DNA of 64,000 nucleotides from Calditrichia bacterium (lineage in GTDB: Bacteria > Calditrichota > Calditrichia > Calditrichales > J004). The position numbers and the translations under genes were made by a program. A model generated the notes under the pieces. It was not told the origin of the DNA, made no database searches, and was given only the letters and a program-made list of their open reading frames with translations. Below, piece after piece: positions 41,993 to 50,281 of the stretch (position 1 is the stretch's first letter; each line of letters begins with the position of its first letter). Location of the stretch: contig JACKAO010000003.1 of NCBI GenBank assembly GCA_020635035.1, positions 186,001-250,000 on the forward strand, read 5' to 3'.

Positions 41993-44100
41993 TTGATTGA
42001 TGGTGTTTTTGGCGCACGCATTTTTTTTGAAGCCATCATGATGCGTGCAATATTTGTGGCATGGCTGCTGATTCGTTTTAACAAGTCAATAAGTGCTACA
42101 TGAATTTCGCTGCTGGCAACAGTCTCTGGTATATCTTTTTGTAAACGCCTGTAATGGATGTGCCGTAAGTCCATTTCCATGATGCGGTATTCTTTGTATT
42201 TTGCTTCAATCTCCCGTGCTTTTGCCAGGTTAACTTCCTTAAACAAATCAAGGGCACGGTTTATCTGTTTCATGGTTTTCTGGTGGAAAACAGCTATTTC
42301 ATCTTTTCCCTGGCTGGAAAAAGCAGAATCCTGTTCACATTTCTTCTGTAACAAACGTTTCATTTCTCCGGAAACGATATCGGCAATCTGTTCAAGTTCG
42401 GCTGCCACATTTATCATCTGGAAAACTTCTGCAACACGTTGTTCGTCAAGATTCTGCCGGCTGATCCGGGTTAAATAAACGCGTATTTTTTTCTCAATAA
42501 AATCAATTTCATTTTCACCTTCATCAAGATTTACATTTGGATTATTATGATTAGAGAGAAAAGGATCAATAGATTTCTTAACCATGATAATTACTTTTTT
42601 ACCCAGACGTAAAATCTCAACTTTGGCAAGATTTAAAGCCAGGGTTGGGGTGTCCAGCAAACTGTCATCCAGGAAGCGTGTCTGGTAAGGGCTGACAGTT
42701 TCAATCGCTTTATCAGGAAAAAGTCTGGTTATCCACTTAGCGGCTAATCTTGTAAAAGGCAGCATTACAAGTGTAAGAAAAACATTAAAAACAGTATGTG
42801 CATTTGCAATTTGATGGGGGACAACATCGGCAAGTAATTCAGCTCCTTTAAGAGCAGAACTGTTGCCCGGAGAAAGGCTGCGTATGATGTCTGCAAAAGT
42901 CGGAATCCACCAGATAAACAACAAAACACCGGCAACTTTAAATAAAATATGGGCAATTGCTACGCGTTTAGCTTCGCGTGATGTGTTTATGCTTGCCAGG
43001 AATGCTGTAATGCATGTCCCCATGTTTGCCCCTAACAGCAAAGGAATCCCCGCTTCGAGTGTTAAAATACCCTGTGTGGCAAGTACGATAATAATTCCGG
43101 CAAAGGCACCGCTGCTCTGGATAAGTGCGGTAAAAATGGTGCCGATCAAAATACCGAACAATGGATTCTCGAGTTTAAGCAGGATATCAATGAATGGCTC
43201 GAAAGTACGCAGGGGGTACATTGCATCCGACATGATCTTCATCCCGAAAAACAGAATGCCGAAGCCGAGAATTGTTTCTCCGATGTTTTTGTAACGTAAT
43301 GGTTTTGCTATAAAAAAAATCAGAAACCCGATCGCAATCATTAAAAGAGCGTAATCAGTCAATTTCAGGGCAATTAACTGGGCTGTAAATGTAGTCCCGA
43401 TATCTGCACCTAAAATGATTCCGAGCGATTGTGCAAATGTAATCAACCGGGCCTGAACAAAACTGACCAGCATAACCGTTGTTGCACTGCTGCTCTGCAT
43501 AATCATAGTGACAAAGGTTCCCATGCCTACCGCAACCAACCTGTTGTTTGTAATAGAACTTAGGATTGAGCGCAATCTGCTGCCGGCAACTTTTTTCATA
43601 CCTTCGCTCATCATTTCCATTCCAAACAAAAAAAGAGCCAGACCGCCTGCTAATCCTATAATCAGAAAAAACACCCAGTTTGAATCTCGCCCGTAAAGCC
43701 GGTAATAAACGATGTCATTATCCGGATTGCCCTGGTAAATTCTTGCTGCAAATTCGTAAACCCCATCATGTGATGCTAAACGGACATAGGTTTCAGCGAT
43801 GCCATTTACGTTTGTAACAACAAGTTCATTCTCAACTGTGGCAGGATTTTTCCCTGGTCCTTTTATAAAAGTAAAATGTACTTTGACTCCTTCAACAGGA
43901 TGGTTGTTTTTATCAAGAACGCAGGCCCGGATTGGCCTTTCGCTAAGCCTGCCTATTGTATGATAGGTCTCATCGCCTGAAAAAAATAGAATTGTGTTGG
44001 ATGCAGGTTTAATAATTTTATAATCTGCTGCATCTTGTGCGCGGAGTGTGATGGATAGAAAAGTCAGGACTAAAATAACCTGAAAAAGAGAATTTCTCAT
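41989..44100 (-). CDS. Na/Pi cotransporter with extracytoplasmic Ig-like domain
   Basis: The protein has about 703 residues from ATG 44100, chosen because a signal peptide (MRNSLFQVILVLTFLSITLRA) follows; the frame continues 19 codons upstream into the CYTH gene. An Ig-like beta domain of the invasin/Big_1 type (about 20-140, ending YEFAARIY) precedes the NptA/PNaS phosphate transporter domain, with its two QSS motifs (IMQSSSATTV near 200 and ALIQSSGAF near 330). The C-terminal 190 residues form a PhoU-like helical bundle. It should import phosphate with Na+, with the Ig domain facing the periplasm. Confidence 0.85.
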   Translation of the reverse strand: MRNSLFQVILVLTFLSITLRAQDAADYKIIKPASNTILFFSGDETYHTIGRLSERPIRACVLDKNNHPVEGVKVHFTFIKGPGKNPATVENELVVTNVNGIAETYVRLASHDGVYEFAARIYQGNPDNDIVYYRLYGRDSNWVFFLIIGLAGGLALFLFGMEMMSEGMKKVAGSRLRSILSSITNNRLVAVGMGTFVTMIMQSSSATTVMLVSFVQARLITFAQSLGIILGADIGTTFTAQLIALKLTDYALLMIAIGFLIFFIAKPLRYKNIGETILGFGILFFGMKIMSDAMYPLRTFEPFIDILLKLENPLFGILIGTIFTALIQSSGAFAGIIIVLATQGILTLEAGIPLLLGANMGTCITAFLASINTSREAKRVAIAHILFKVAGVLLFIWWIPTFADIIRSLSPGNSSALKGAELLADVVPHQIANAHTVFNVFLTLVMLPFTRLAAKWITRLFPDKAIETVSPYQTRFLDDSLLDTPTLALNLAKVEILRLGKKVIIMVKKSIDPFLSNHNNPNVNLDEGENEIDFIEKKIRVYLTRISRQNLDEQRVAEVFQMINVAAELEQIADIVSGEMKRLLQKKCEQDSAFSSQGKDEIAVFHQKTMKQINRALDLFKEVNLAKAREIEAKYKEYRIMEMDLRHIHYRRLQKDIPETVASSEIHVALIDLLKRISSHATNIARIMMASKKMRAPKTPSIN

Positions 44101-44119
44101 GCTGAAGTTTTCGGCATTT

Positions 44120-44581
44120 TTACCATTTGCTAAAGGGATTTTGTACAAGACTGGCATTATAATAACGTGGGTCCCCGGTTACTTCGTTACCTATCCATGG
44201 CGGTTTGCTAAAAATCTGTTCTTCAGATTCAAGTTCAAGTTCTGCTAAAATCAGTCCCTGGTTTTCACCAAAAAATTCGTCTATTTCCCAAGTGTGTTCA
44301 TCATATTTTATCTTATATCGAATTTTATTAATAATTGGCTGGACACACATTGTGAGCATTTGTTCCGCATCAGCAGCAGGAATTTCATATTCAAATTCAT
44401 GACGTGTAAAGCCGGTTGTTTTACCCTTGACGGTTAAAAATCCTTTATTTGATTTTATGCGTATTCTTACAGATCGTTCGGCCACTGTTGAGAGATAACC
44501 CTGTTTATAAGATTCTCCTTCAGCGTTTTTACGCCATTCATCATTTGTAAGCAGGAATTTTCGTTCTATTTCTTTTGGCAT
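44120..44581 (-). CDS. CYTH-domain triphosphate tunnel protein
   Basis: This 153-residue protein consists of a single CYTH domain: N-terminal signature E-I-E-R-K-F-L (4-10), basic strands (SVRIRIKSNKGFLTVKGK) and acidic strands (LILAELELESEEQ) lining the tunnel, and the terminal DPRYYNASL motif. Bacterial CYTH proteins of this size hydrolyse inorganic triphosphate or act on other triphosphates. It lies just upstream of the phosphate transporter gene, whose start region overlaps its end, which gives a hint of phosphate-related function. Confidence 0.9.
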   Translation of the reverse strand: MPKEIERKFLLTNDEWRKNAEGESYKQGYLSTVAERSVRIRIKSNKGFLTVKGKTTGFTRHEFEYEIPAADAEQMLTMCVQPIINKIRYKIKYDEHTWEIDEFFGENQGLILAELELESEEQIFSKPPWIGNEVTGDPRYYNASLVQNPFSKW

Positions 44582-44633
44582 GACCTATCCTTTTAGTTAA
44601 AAATAGAATTTAAAAAATATTAATAAAAATCTC

Positions 44634-44662
44634 TTGACTGAACTGGTGTACTTTAGTACTAT
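44634..44662 (+). promoter_or_regulatory. Sigma-70-type promoter of the small gene at 44696
   Basis: TTGACT (44634-44639), 17 bp, TACTAT (44657-44662). The -10 box overlaps the first of two operator-like repeats (next entry). Confidence 0.6.
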
Positions 44663-44680
44663 TGGTGTACAAAAGTATAG
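44644..44680. promoter_or_regulatory. Tandem operator, GTAC-N4-GTA dyads
   Basis: TGGTGTAC occurs at 44644 and again at 44663, 19 bp apart. Each is the left part of a dyad: GTAC-TTTA-GTAC (44648-44659) and GTAC-AAAA-GTAT (44667-44678). The first overlaps the -10 box and the second lies over the start-site region, as for a repressor. The 4-N4-4 layout is like that of Gram-positive LexA boxes but with different bases. Confidence 0.5.
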
Positions 44681-44695
44681 ATAAAAGGAGCAAAC

Positions 44696-44917
44696 ATGAT
44701 TCTCGAAGAATACTCAAATTACATCAAACTTACCCTTAATGATCAGGATGTGAAAAGGGGAATAGTAGATTTACTGGAAGAAAATATTCCTACATTCGGA
44801 GTGATGCGTTCGAATGATGATCGCGAATGGTACGTTTCCGAAAGCTACCGTTCGAGGCTTACAAACCTGATTCATAAGCTTAACAGCAGCCGGCAATTAA
44901 ATTTGTTTACGGTGTGA
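44696..44917 (+). CDS. Small protein under tandem-operator control, unknown
   Basis: This 73-residue protein has no signal peptide and no membrane segment. The sequence (MILEEYSNYIKLTLNDQDVK at the start, then GVMRSNDDREWYVSESYRS, ending RQLNLFTV) is not one I recognise. The start has a clean AAAGGAG leader 6 nt upstream, and a good promoter with two operator-like repeats lies directly before it, which argues that it is real and regulated. It is divergent from the CYTH gene. It is too small for an enzyme; an adaptor, anti-repressor or toxin/antitoxin role cannot be told apart. Confidence 0.65.
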   Translation: MILEEYSNYIKLTLNDQDVKRGIVDLLEENIPTFGVMRSNDDREWYVSESYRSRLTNLIHKLNSSRQLNLFTV

Positions 44918-44970
44918 AGGGATAGTATGTACGAATGAATAGAAGAGTCATTTCTCCGGTTTTATATGAT

Positions 44971-46326
44971 TCATTTAATTAATGACATCTTTTTTGTCAA
45001 TACTATGTTACCGGCTTGTAATCTGTATATATAAATTCCACTTGAAATAACTGATGGAAAATTTGTGCTAGTGAAAGCCAGAGTATAGTGTCCGGGCATC
45101 ATGCTTTGATTTATAAGCTCGGTAATTTTTTGTCCTTTAAGGTTGTACACATTAAGAGACACATATTCTGCTGACGCAAGGTAAAAAGAGATAGTCGTAG
45201 ATGGATTAAATGGATTAGGATAATTTTGTTCCAGGGATACTTTTGCCGGTAAGTATGCCGGGTTATTCTCAGCAATATCAGTTGCCGGTATACTTAATGC
45301 ATAAACACCTGTATTAAGCGAATCATTTGTTGTATAGTTATAATAAAAAAGATGAGTGGAATTTGCAGTAATTAAATAAGGATATCCTGAAAGACTGGCA
45401 CTGTTTTTTGCAGGTAATCCTGTCAAATCCATAGCCGTCCAGTTATAACCTTGATCAGCTGATTTGCAGAGATGGCTGGTGCCCGCAAAAAGGTCGTAAT
45501 ACAGAAGATACAAAACATTATTTTTTCGGATTATTTGTTTTGCAATTTTATATAATCCATTATCCGGTAAACCACTGCTGCTTATAACCCATTCATCAGA
45601 CCCGCTGTTCATGCGGTATACACCGCTATAGGTTAATCCGAGTAGATTGCCGTTATCTGCATCTACACCTGTGATCGCGATGGGATTGTTGTTTTCTTCC
45701 CAGGTAAGACCGGCATCGTCTGAGATTAAAACTCCAACTCCGGCAAAAACGGCTGCGTAGCGGTCACCAACTGCAGCAAAATCAACCATAAGAATTTCCC
45801 GGTCATCATTCACTATTATTTCATCCCAGTTTTCGCCATGATCAGCGGATTTATAAATAGCTTTTCGATTGGACCAGGCATACAAAGAACTACCGTCAGA
45901 AGTCAATCCAAGCAAAGCACCACCACCATCGAAGGTTACCGTAGCTTTCATGTGCCAGGATTTGCCATTATCTGATGAGATAAAAATGCCATCCAGCCAC
46001 ACAGCATACAGGGAATCATTAAAACTATAGACATCGGAAAAATTATCCGGAATGCTTTCCGAATAATCGTTCCAGCTTGATCCATTGTTATCCGATTCGA
46101 AAAGAATAGCACCGTTGTTATAGCCATGATATATTAATGCGTTGCCATTACAGGTAACCCTGCCTGAAATTCCGGCATCGATACTGCTAATTTTTTGCCA
46201 TTGACTAAATGCAGGATTTATAAATAACAGGATAAATAAAAAACTGAGAAGACTTAAGACAGAAAAAGAATAGTGCCTGTGTTGCCCGGATTGATTGAAA
46301 TATCTGAAAGAATGAAATCCATTCAT
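44971..46326 (-). CDS. Secreted BNR-repeat-like protein with C-terminal sorting domain
   Basis: The protein has 451 residues from the ATG at 46326, which has a GGAGGT site. The signal peptide ends near INPAFSQ. The middle carries repeated beta-propeller blades of the BNR/sialidase/YCF48 style with Asp-box-like turns (SSDNGKSWH, KSADHGENWD, SDDAGLTWEE, KSADQGYNWT). The last 80 residues are an FCB-type sorting domain, NYPNPFNPSTTISF then VYNLKGQKI, GIYIYRL and KKMSLIK. In T9SS bacteria this directs export and surface attachment. It lies divergent from trpS, and the second copy of the 40-bp module is 62 bp upstream. Confidence 0.82.
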   Translation of the reverse strand: MNGFHSFRYFNQSGQHRHYSFSVLSLLSFLFILLFINPAFSQWQKISSIDAGISGRVTCNGNALIYHGYNNGAILFESDNNGSSWNDYSESIPDNFSDVYSFNDSLYAVWLDGIFISSDNGKSWHMKATVTFDGGGALLGLTSDGSSLYAWSNRKAIYKSADHGENWDEIIVNDDREILMVDFAAVGDRYAAVFAGVGVLISDDAGLTWEENNNPIAITGVDADNGNLLGLTYSGVYRMNSGSDEWVISSSGLPDNGLYKIAKQIIRKNNVLYLLYYDLFAGTSHLCKSADQGYNWTAMDLTGLPAKNSASLSGYPYLITANSTHLFYYNYTTNDSLNTGVYALSIPATDIAENNPAYLPAKVSLEQNYPNPFNPSTTISFYLASAEYVSLNVYNLKGQKITELINQSMMPGHYTLAFTSTNFPSVISSGIYIYRLQAGNIVLTKKMSLIK

Positions 46327-46387
46327 AAAAATTACCTCCATATAAAATATATTATCAAGGAAATTAACATAAAATCAGGGTATTGAT

Positions 46388-46427
46388 ATACCAACCGGAT
46401 GGTATTTTCTGATACCGTAAAATACGG
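46388..46427. promoter_or_regulatory. 40-bp multi-half-site operator module, copy 2
   Basis: ATACC, 8 nt, GGTAT, 6 nt, ATACC, GTAAAA, TACGG: the same half-sites and spacings as at 8808-8847. The last 30 positions agree in all but a few bases, while the N8 differs entirely, so the half-sites and spacing are what is conserved. It lies 62 bp upstream of the secreted BNR protein gene and 144 bp upstream of trpS. Confidence 0.6.
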
Positions 46428-46571
46428 ATAGTGATTTGTCAGAAAATAGGATTATATTGGAGCACACCTGTTTTAAAAATTGTACCGATACTCTCTATTT
46501 TGTACATTCCCGCTTCTAAAAAATAACCAAAATTATTGCTACTTTTTGAGAATATATAAGAAAGGTTTTTA

Positions 46572-47594
46572 ATGTCCAGGGAAGTTGTATTAACCGGAAT
46601 TACTACAAGCGGCACCCCGCATCTGGGGAATTATGTAGGAGCAGTCCGGCCAGCTATTGAAGCAAGTAAGAATGAAAATGTGGATTCATTTTATTTTCTG
46701 GCGGATTATCATGCATTAATTAAGAATCAGGATCCGGCCTTATTGAAACAATCCACTTTTGAAATTGCTGCAACCTGGCTGGCATGCGGACTGAATCCGG
46801 ATAAAGTTATTTTTTACCGTCAGTCAGACATTCCTGAAATTATGGAATTAACCTGGATGCTGACATGTATGTGTGCAAAAGGACTTATGAATCGTGCCCA
46901 TGCTTATAAAGCTATCGTTCAGGATAATGAACAAAAGGGTCGCACTGATCTTGAAGAAGGTGTGACAATGGGTCTTTATTCTTACCCGATCCTTATGGCG
47001 GCAGATATTTTAATGTTCAAAGCTAAAAAAGTACCGGTTGGTAAAGATCAGATTCAGCATATTGAAATGGCGCGGGATATGGCACAGCGCTTTAATCATT
47101 ACTATGGTGATCTGTTAATATTACCGGAAGCAGTTGTTGATGATAAAACATCTGTACTAACCGGGCTGGACGGCCGGAAGATGAGTAAAAGTTATAACAA
47201 TACTATACCCTTATTCCTGCCGGAAAAACAACTTCGTAAACATATTATGAAAATTGTAACCAATTCTTTGGAACCGGGTGAACCTAAAGATCCTGAGACT
47301 TCAACCGTTTTTCAGATTTACAGAGCTTTTGCAACCAAAGAAGAAACTGAAGAAATGCGTAAAAAGTTTGCCGAAGGTATCGCCTGGGGGGCAGCTAAGC
47401 AGGAGCTTTTTGAGTATGTGAATAATCATTTGAATGATTACCGCGAAAAATATAACGATTTAATGGAAAATCCGGATTATGTTGAAAAAGTTCTGCAGGA
47501 AGGTGCACAAAAAGCCCGTCAGATAACGGTTCCGTACATTCAGCAATTAAGAAAAGCCATTGGTTTCGGGAAGATTGAGAAAAAAAAGTTATAA
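46572..47594 (+). CDS. trpS: Tryptophanyl-tRNA synthetase
   Basis: TrpS charges tRNA-Trp with tryptophan for protein synthesis in the cytoplasm. The 340-residue class I enzyme has the HIGH-type motif T-P-H-L-G-N at 15-20 and KMSKS at 203-207. The length, and the SYPILMAADILMF and VGKDQIQHIEMARD segments, are standard. It starts a conserved run (with scpA, scpB, rluB and cmk downstream), with an AAGAAAGG leader. Confidence 0.96.
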   Translation: MSREVVLTGITTSGTPHLGNYVGAVRPAIEASKNENVDSFYFLADYHALIKNQDPALLKQSTFEIAATWLACGLNPDKVIFYRQSDIPEIMELTWMLTCMCAKGLMNRAHAYKAIVQDNEQKGRTDLEEGVTMGLYSYPILMAADILMFKAKKVPVGKDQIQHIEMARDMAQRFNHYYGDLLILPEAVVDDKTSVLTGLDGRKMSKSYNNTIPLFLPEKQLRKHIMKIVTNSLEPGEPKDPETSTVFQIYRAFATKEETEEMRKKFAEGIAWGAAKQELFEYVNNHLNDYREKYNDLMENPDYVEKVLQEGAQKARQITVPYIQQLRKAIGFGKIEKKKL

Positions 47595-47640
47595 GTGCCT
47601 TAATTCTTAAAGTATAAAATTTTATTCCGGTAAAAAGTTC

Positions 47641-48003
47641 ATGCTAAATAAGGAATTTGCAAAAACTCTTGAACAAAGAACTTTGGATTTTTCTATAGAT
47701 GTTATAAAGTTATCTGCAACCATAAGCAATTCAACTGAAACCAAAATAGTTAGAAACCAGATAACAAAATGTGCGACATCAATTGGTGCAAACTATCGCG
47801 AAGCAAATCGATCCCGAAGCCGGGCAGATTTTAGGAATAAAATAAAAATTTGTGAAAGTGAAGCTAGTGAAACTCAATATTGGCTTTTAATAATCTCAAG
47901 AATGGAATGGGCGAAACCTGAATATCTTAATCGAATATATAATGAATGCTCAGAATTATTAGCGTTATTTACAAAAATAGCCAAGAGTACTAATGCAGGT
48001 TAA
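47641..48003 (+). CDS. Four-helix-bundle protein (23S rRNA intervening-sequence type)
   Basis: This 120-residue all-helical protein belongs to the family once found inside 23S rRNA intervening sequences. Typical motifs are RTLDFSIDVIKLSATI, IRNQITKCATSIGANYREANRSRSRADF and the C-terminal ECSELLALFTKIAKS. Such proteins also occur as single chromosomal genes, often close to mobile or repeated elements, with no known role. It interrupts the otherwise conserved trpS-scpA gene order and has no rRNA sequence around it. Confidence 0.9.
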   Translation: MLNKEFAKTLEQRTLDFSIDVIKLSATISNSTETKIVRNQITKCATSIGANYREANRSRSRADFRNKIKICESEASETQYWLLIISRMEWAKPEYLNRIYNECSELLALFTKIAKSTNAG

Positions 48004-48058
48004 TAAATATAGTATTGTAACTTTAGACACTTGAAATTTTTTTATATTAGGCAATTTG

Positions 48059-48808
48059 ATGCTTTATCGTGTAAAAATAGATGTATTTGAAGGACCGTTT
48101 GATTTATTACTTTTCCTAATCAGGAAAAATGAAGTGGATATTTATGACATCCCGATTTTCAAGATAACCAGACAGTTCCTTGATTATATAGAAGCTATGC
48201 AGATGCTCGATCTTGATGTGGCAGGTGACTTTATAGAAATGTGTGCTATCCTGATGAGTATTAAAGCACGGTATCTGCTGCCGCGTCCGGAAACAGAAGA
48301 TGATGAAGATCCGGAAGATCCCAGGCTGGAACTGGTTGAACGGCTGATTGAATATAAAAAATTCAAGGAAGCTTCCATGGAAATGGAAGATCTTGAAGAA
48401 AAGCGCAGCCGACTTTATAATCGTGAATATTATGAATTTATTCCAAAGTCAGAAGAAATTACCGATGATGAGTATCTTGACAAAGTAACAATGTTCGACT
48501 TGGTTTTGGCATTTCGAACGGTAATGGAAAACATGCCAAAAGTCCATCATCATGAAGTAAGCCTGATTAAAGTAACGGTGGAAGAGCAATCTGATTATAT
48601 AATGGTGAAACTGCAGAATAAAAAGATGATTCTGTTCCAGGATCTGATGCGTGAGCTTAAAGAAAAAATTACAATTATTGTTACTTTTATTGCCCTGCTG
48701 GATTTAGTTAGGACGGGGCGGATTGAAGTGACACAATCAGATGTTTATGATGATATTCGAATCAAACCTAAAGTGAAAGAACAGGAAATAGCCAGCGATG
48801 GTAATTAA
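48059..48808 (+). CDS. scpA: Segregation and condensation protein A
   Basis: ScpA is the kleisin that bridges SMC heads in the chromosome-condensing complex with ScpB. The 249-residue protein has the usual start (YRVKIDVFEGPFDLLLFLIRKNEVDIYDIPI), the mid-region DLDVAGDFIEMCAILMSIKARYLLP and the C-terminal winged helix (FIALLDLVRTGRIEVTQSD). ATG 48059 is preferred over a TTG one codon earlier. It overlaps scpB by 11 bp. Confidence 0.95.
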   Translation: MLYRVKIDVFEGPFDLLLFLIRKNEVDIYDIPIFKITRQFLDYIEAMQMLDLDVAGDFIEMCAILMSIKARYLLPRPETEDDEDPEDPRLELVERLIEYKKFKEASMEMEDLEEKRSRLYNREYYEFIPKSEEITDDEYLDKVTMFDLVLAFRTVMENMPKVHHHEVSLIKVTVEEQSDYIMVKLQNKKMILFQDLMRELKEKITIIVTFIALLDLVRTGRIEVTQSDVYDDIRIKPKVKEQEIASDGN

Positions 48809-49559
48809 TAATGAACAAATAATTGAAGCCCTTATTTTCGCTTCGGACAGCCCCTTATCCGGTAAAAAAATTCGTGAGATTGTTCCTGAAATATCTTCGG
48901 ATAAGCAGGTTAAAAAAATTATTGAAGAGATTGATGAAAAATATGAAAAGCAGAATTCACCGTTTAAGATCATAGAGTTGGCGGGCGGATTTCAGATTGT
49001 AACCCGGGATATCTATGCCACATGGATTTCACAGCTTTACAAGACACGCAGCCGTGCAAAGCTCACCCGCAAAGGATTGGAAACCCTTGCAATCATTGCT
49101 TATAAACAGCCGGTGACCAAGCAGGAAGTTGAGCATATCCGTGGGGTTAATGCAGATGGAGTTATACGCACGCTGATAGAGCGTAATCTTATCACGGTAA
49201 AGGGACGTGAAAAAGCTCCGGGAAACCCGCTTTTGTATGGAACAACGGATTATTTCCTGGAATATTTCGGGCTGGCGGATATCAGCCATCTGCCAAAGCT
49301 GAAAGAAATCGATGAGTTGTTAAAAGGTGATTCAAAATTCCTGGAAAGTCTCGATCAGGTTGCACTTGAACAGATGATGCCGGAAGCGCTGGGTTTAAGC
49401 TCGATGGATGATGAAGAAGAAGCAACGGTTACTGCAGAAATTGTTGAAGCGGAAGAAGCTGATCCCGAAGATCAGGAACCACCCGAAGACATTCCCGGTG
49501 TAGATTCTGAAAATGAAAATCAGGATGATGAAGAAGAAAATGGAGATGAACAAAAATGA
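48798..49559 (+). CDS. scpB: Segregation and condensation protein B
   Basis: ScpB is the regulatory partner of ScpA in the SMC complex. Two winged-helix domains occupy about residues 5-165, with the family signatures ALIFASDSPLSGKKI, GLETLAIIAYKQPVTKQEVEHIRGV and GNPLLYGTTDYFLEYFGL. A C-terminal tail of about 60 residues is very acidic (rich in Glu and Asp) and has no fold, a common extension in this group. It overlaps scpA by 11 bp and rluB by four bases. Confidence 0.95.
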   Translation: MVINNEQIIEALIFASDSPLSGKKIREIVPEISSDKQVKKIIEEIDEKYEKQNSPFKIIELAGGFQIVTRDIYATWISQLYKTRSRAKLTRKGLETLAIIAYKQPVTKQEVEHIRGVNADGVIRTLIERNLITVKGREKAPGNPLLYGTTDYFLEYFGLADISHLPKLKEIDELLKGDSKFLESLDQVALEQMMPEALGLSSMDDEEEATVTAEIVEAEEADPEDQEPPEDIPGVDSENENQDDEEENGDEQK

Positions 49560-50281
49560 TTCGTCTCAATCGATTTATGGCCCAATGCGGGATTGCTGCC
49601 CGTCGAAAATGTGATGATCTGATCAGTCAGGGTAAAGTAAAGGTAAACGGAAAAGTAGTAACAGAACTCGGCACTGTTATCGATGAAACAAAAGACAGTG
49701 TGGAATATAGTGGCAAAACTATCAATAAAATCAGCGAATATACCTACATTGTTCTGAACAAACCCCGTGAAGTAATCAGTGCGGTTGATGACAAATATCG
49801 CCGTGAAACAGTTGTTGAACTGGTTTCAACCCCGCAGCGCATTTACCCGGTTGGCCGACTTGATTATGAAACAACCGGTGTTTTATTGTTAACGGATGAT
49901 GGTGACCTTACAAATTTATTGCTGCACCCGCGATATAAAGCTGTAAAGGTCTATCATGTTTTGCTTGATAAACGTATTAAACCTATTGATATGCATTACT
50001 TTAAAAATGGTATTGAACTGGAAGGTAAAAAAACACTGCCCTGTTCTATTCGGGAATTACGGGTTGTCGACAATTGCAGTTTTATGGAAGTTGAACTTAA
50101 AGAAGGCCGCAAAAGGCAGATCCGCCTGATGTTTGATGCATTAGGTTATAAAGTGGAAGAATTGGATCGTGTTTCTTTTGCCGGTATTAGCTACAAAGGT
50201 TTAAAGCACGGACAATGGCGATACCTTACGGAAGAAGAAATTGAACACCTTAAAAAATCTGTAGAATCCATACAAGAATGA
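49556..50281 (+). CDS. rluB: 23S rRNA pseudouridine synthase, RluB family
   Basis: This 241-residue enzyme isomerises uridine to pseudouridine in rRNA. An S4 RNA-binding domain (2-50, RLNRFMAQCGIAARRKCDDL) is followed by the RsuA/RluB catalytic domain with the active-site Asp103 in VGRLDYETTG and the LKEGRKRQIRLMF motif. RsuA, RluB, RluE and RluF cannot be told apart with certainty, though gene order with scpB supports RluB. It is coupled to scpB (ATGA overlap) and to cmk (overlap of four bases). Confidence 0.9.
   Translation: MIRLNRFMAQCGIAARRKCDDLISQGKVKVNGKVVTELGTVIDETKDSVEYSGKTINKISEYTYIVLNKPREVISAVDDKYRRETVVELVSTPQRIYPVGRLDYETTGVLLLTDDGDLTNLLLHPRYKAVKVYHVLLDKRIKPIDMHYFKNGIELEGKKTLPCSIRELRVVDNCSFMEVELKEGRKRQIRLMFDALGYKVEELDRVSFAGISYKGLKHGQWRYLTEEEIEHLKKSVESIQE

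Noticed and set aside
47641..48003. Remnant 23S rRNA around the four-helix-bundle gene
   Set aside because: The flanks are ordinary trpS and scpA sequence without rRNA-like segments.
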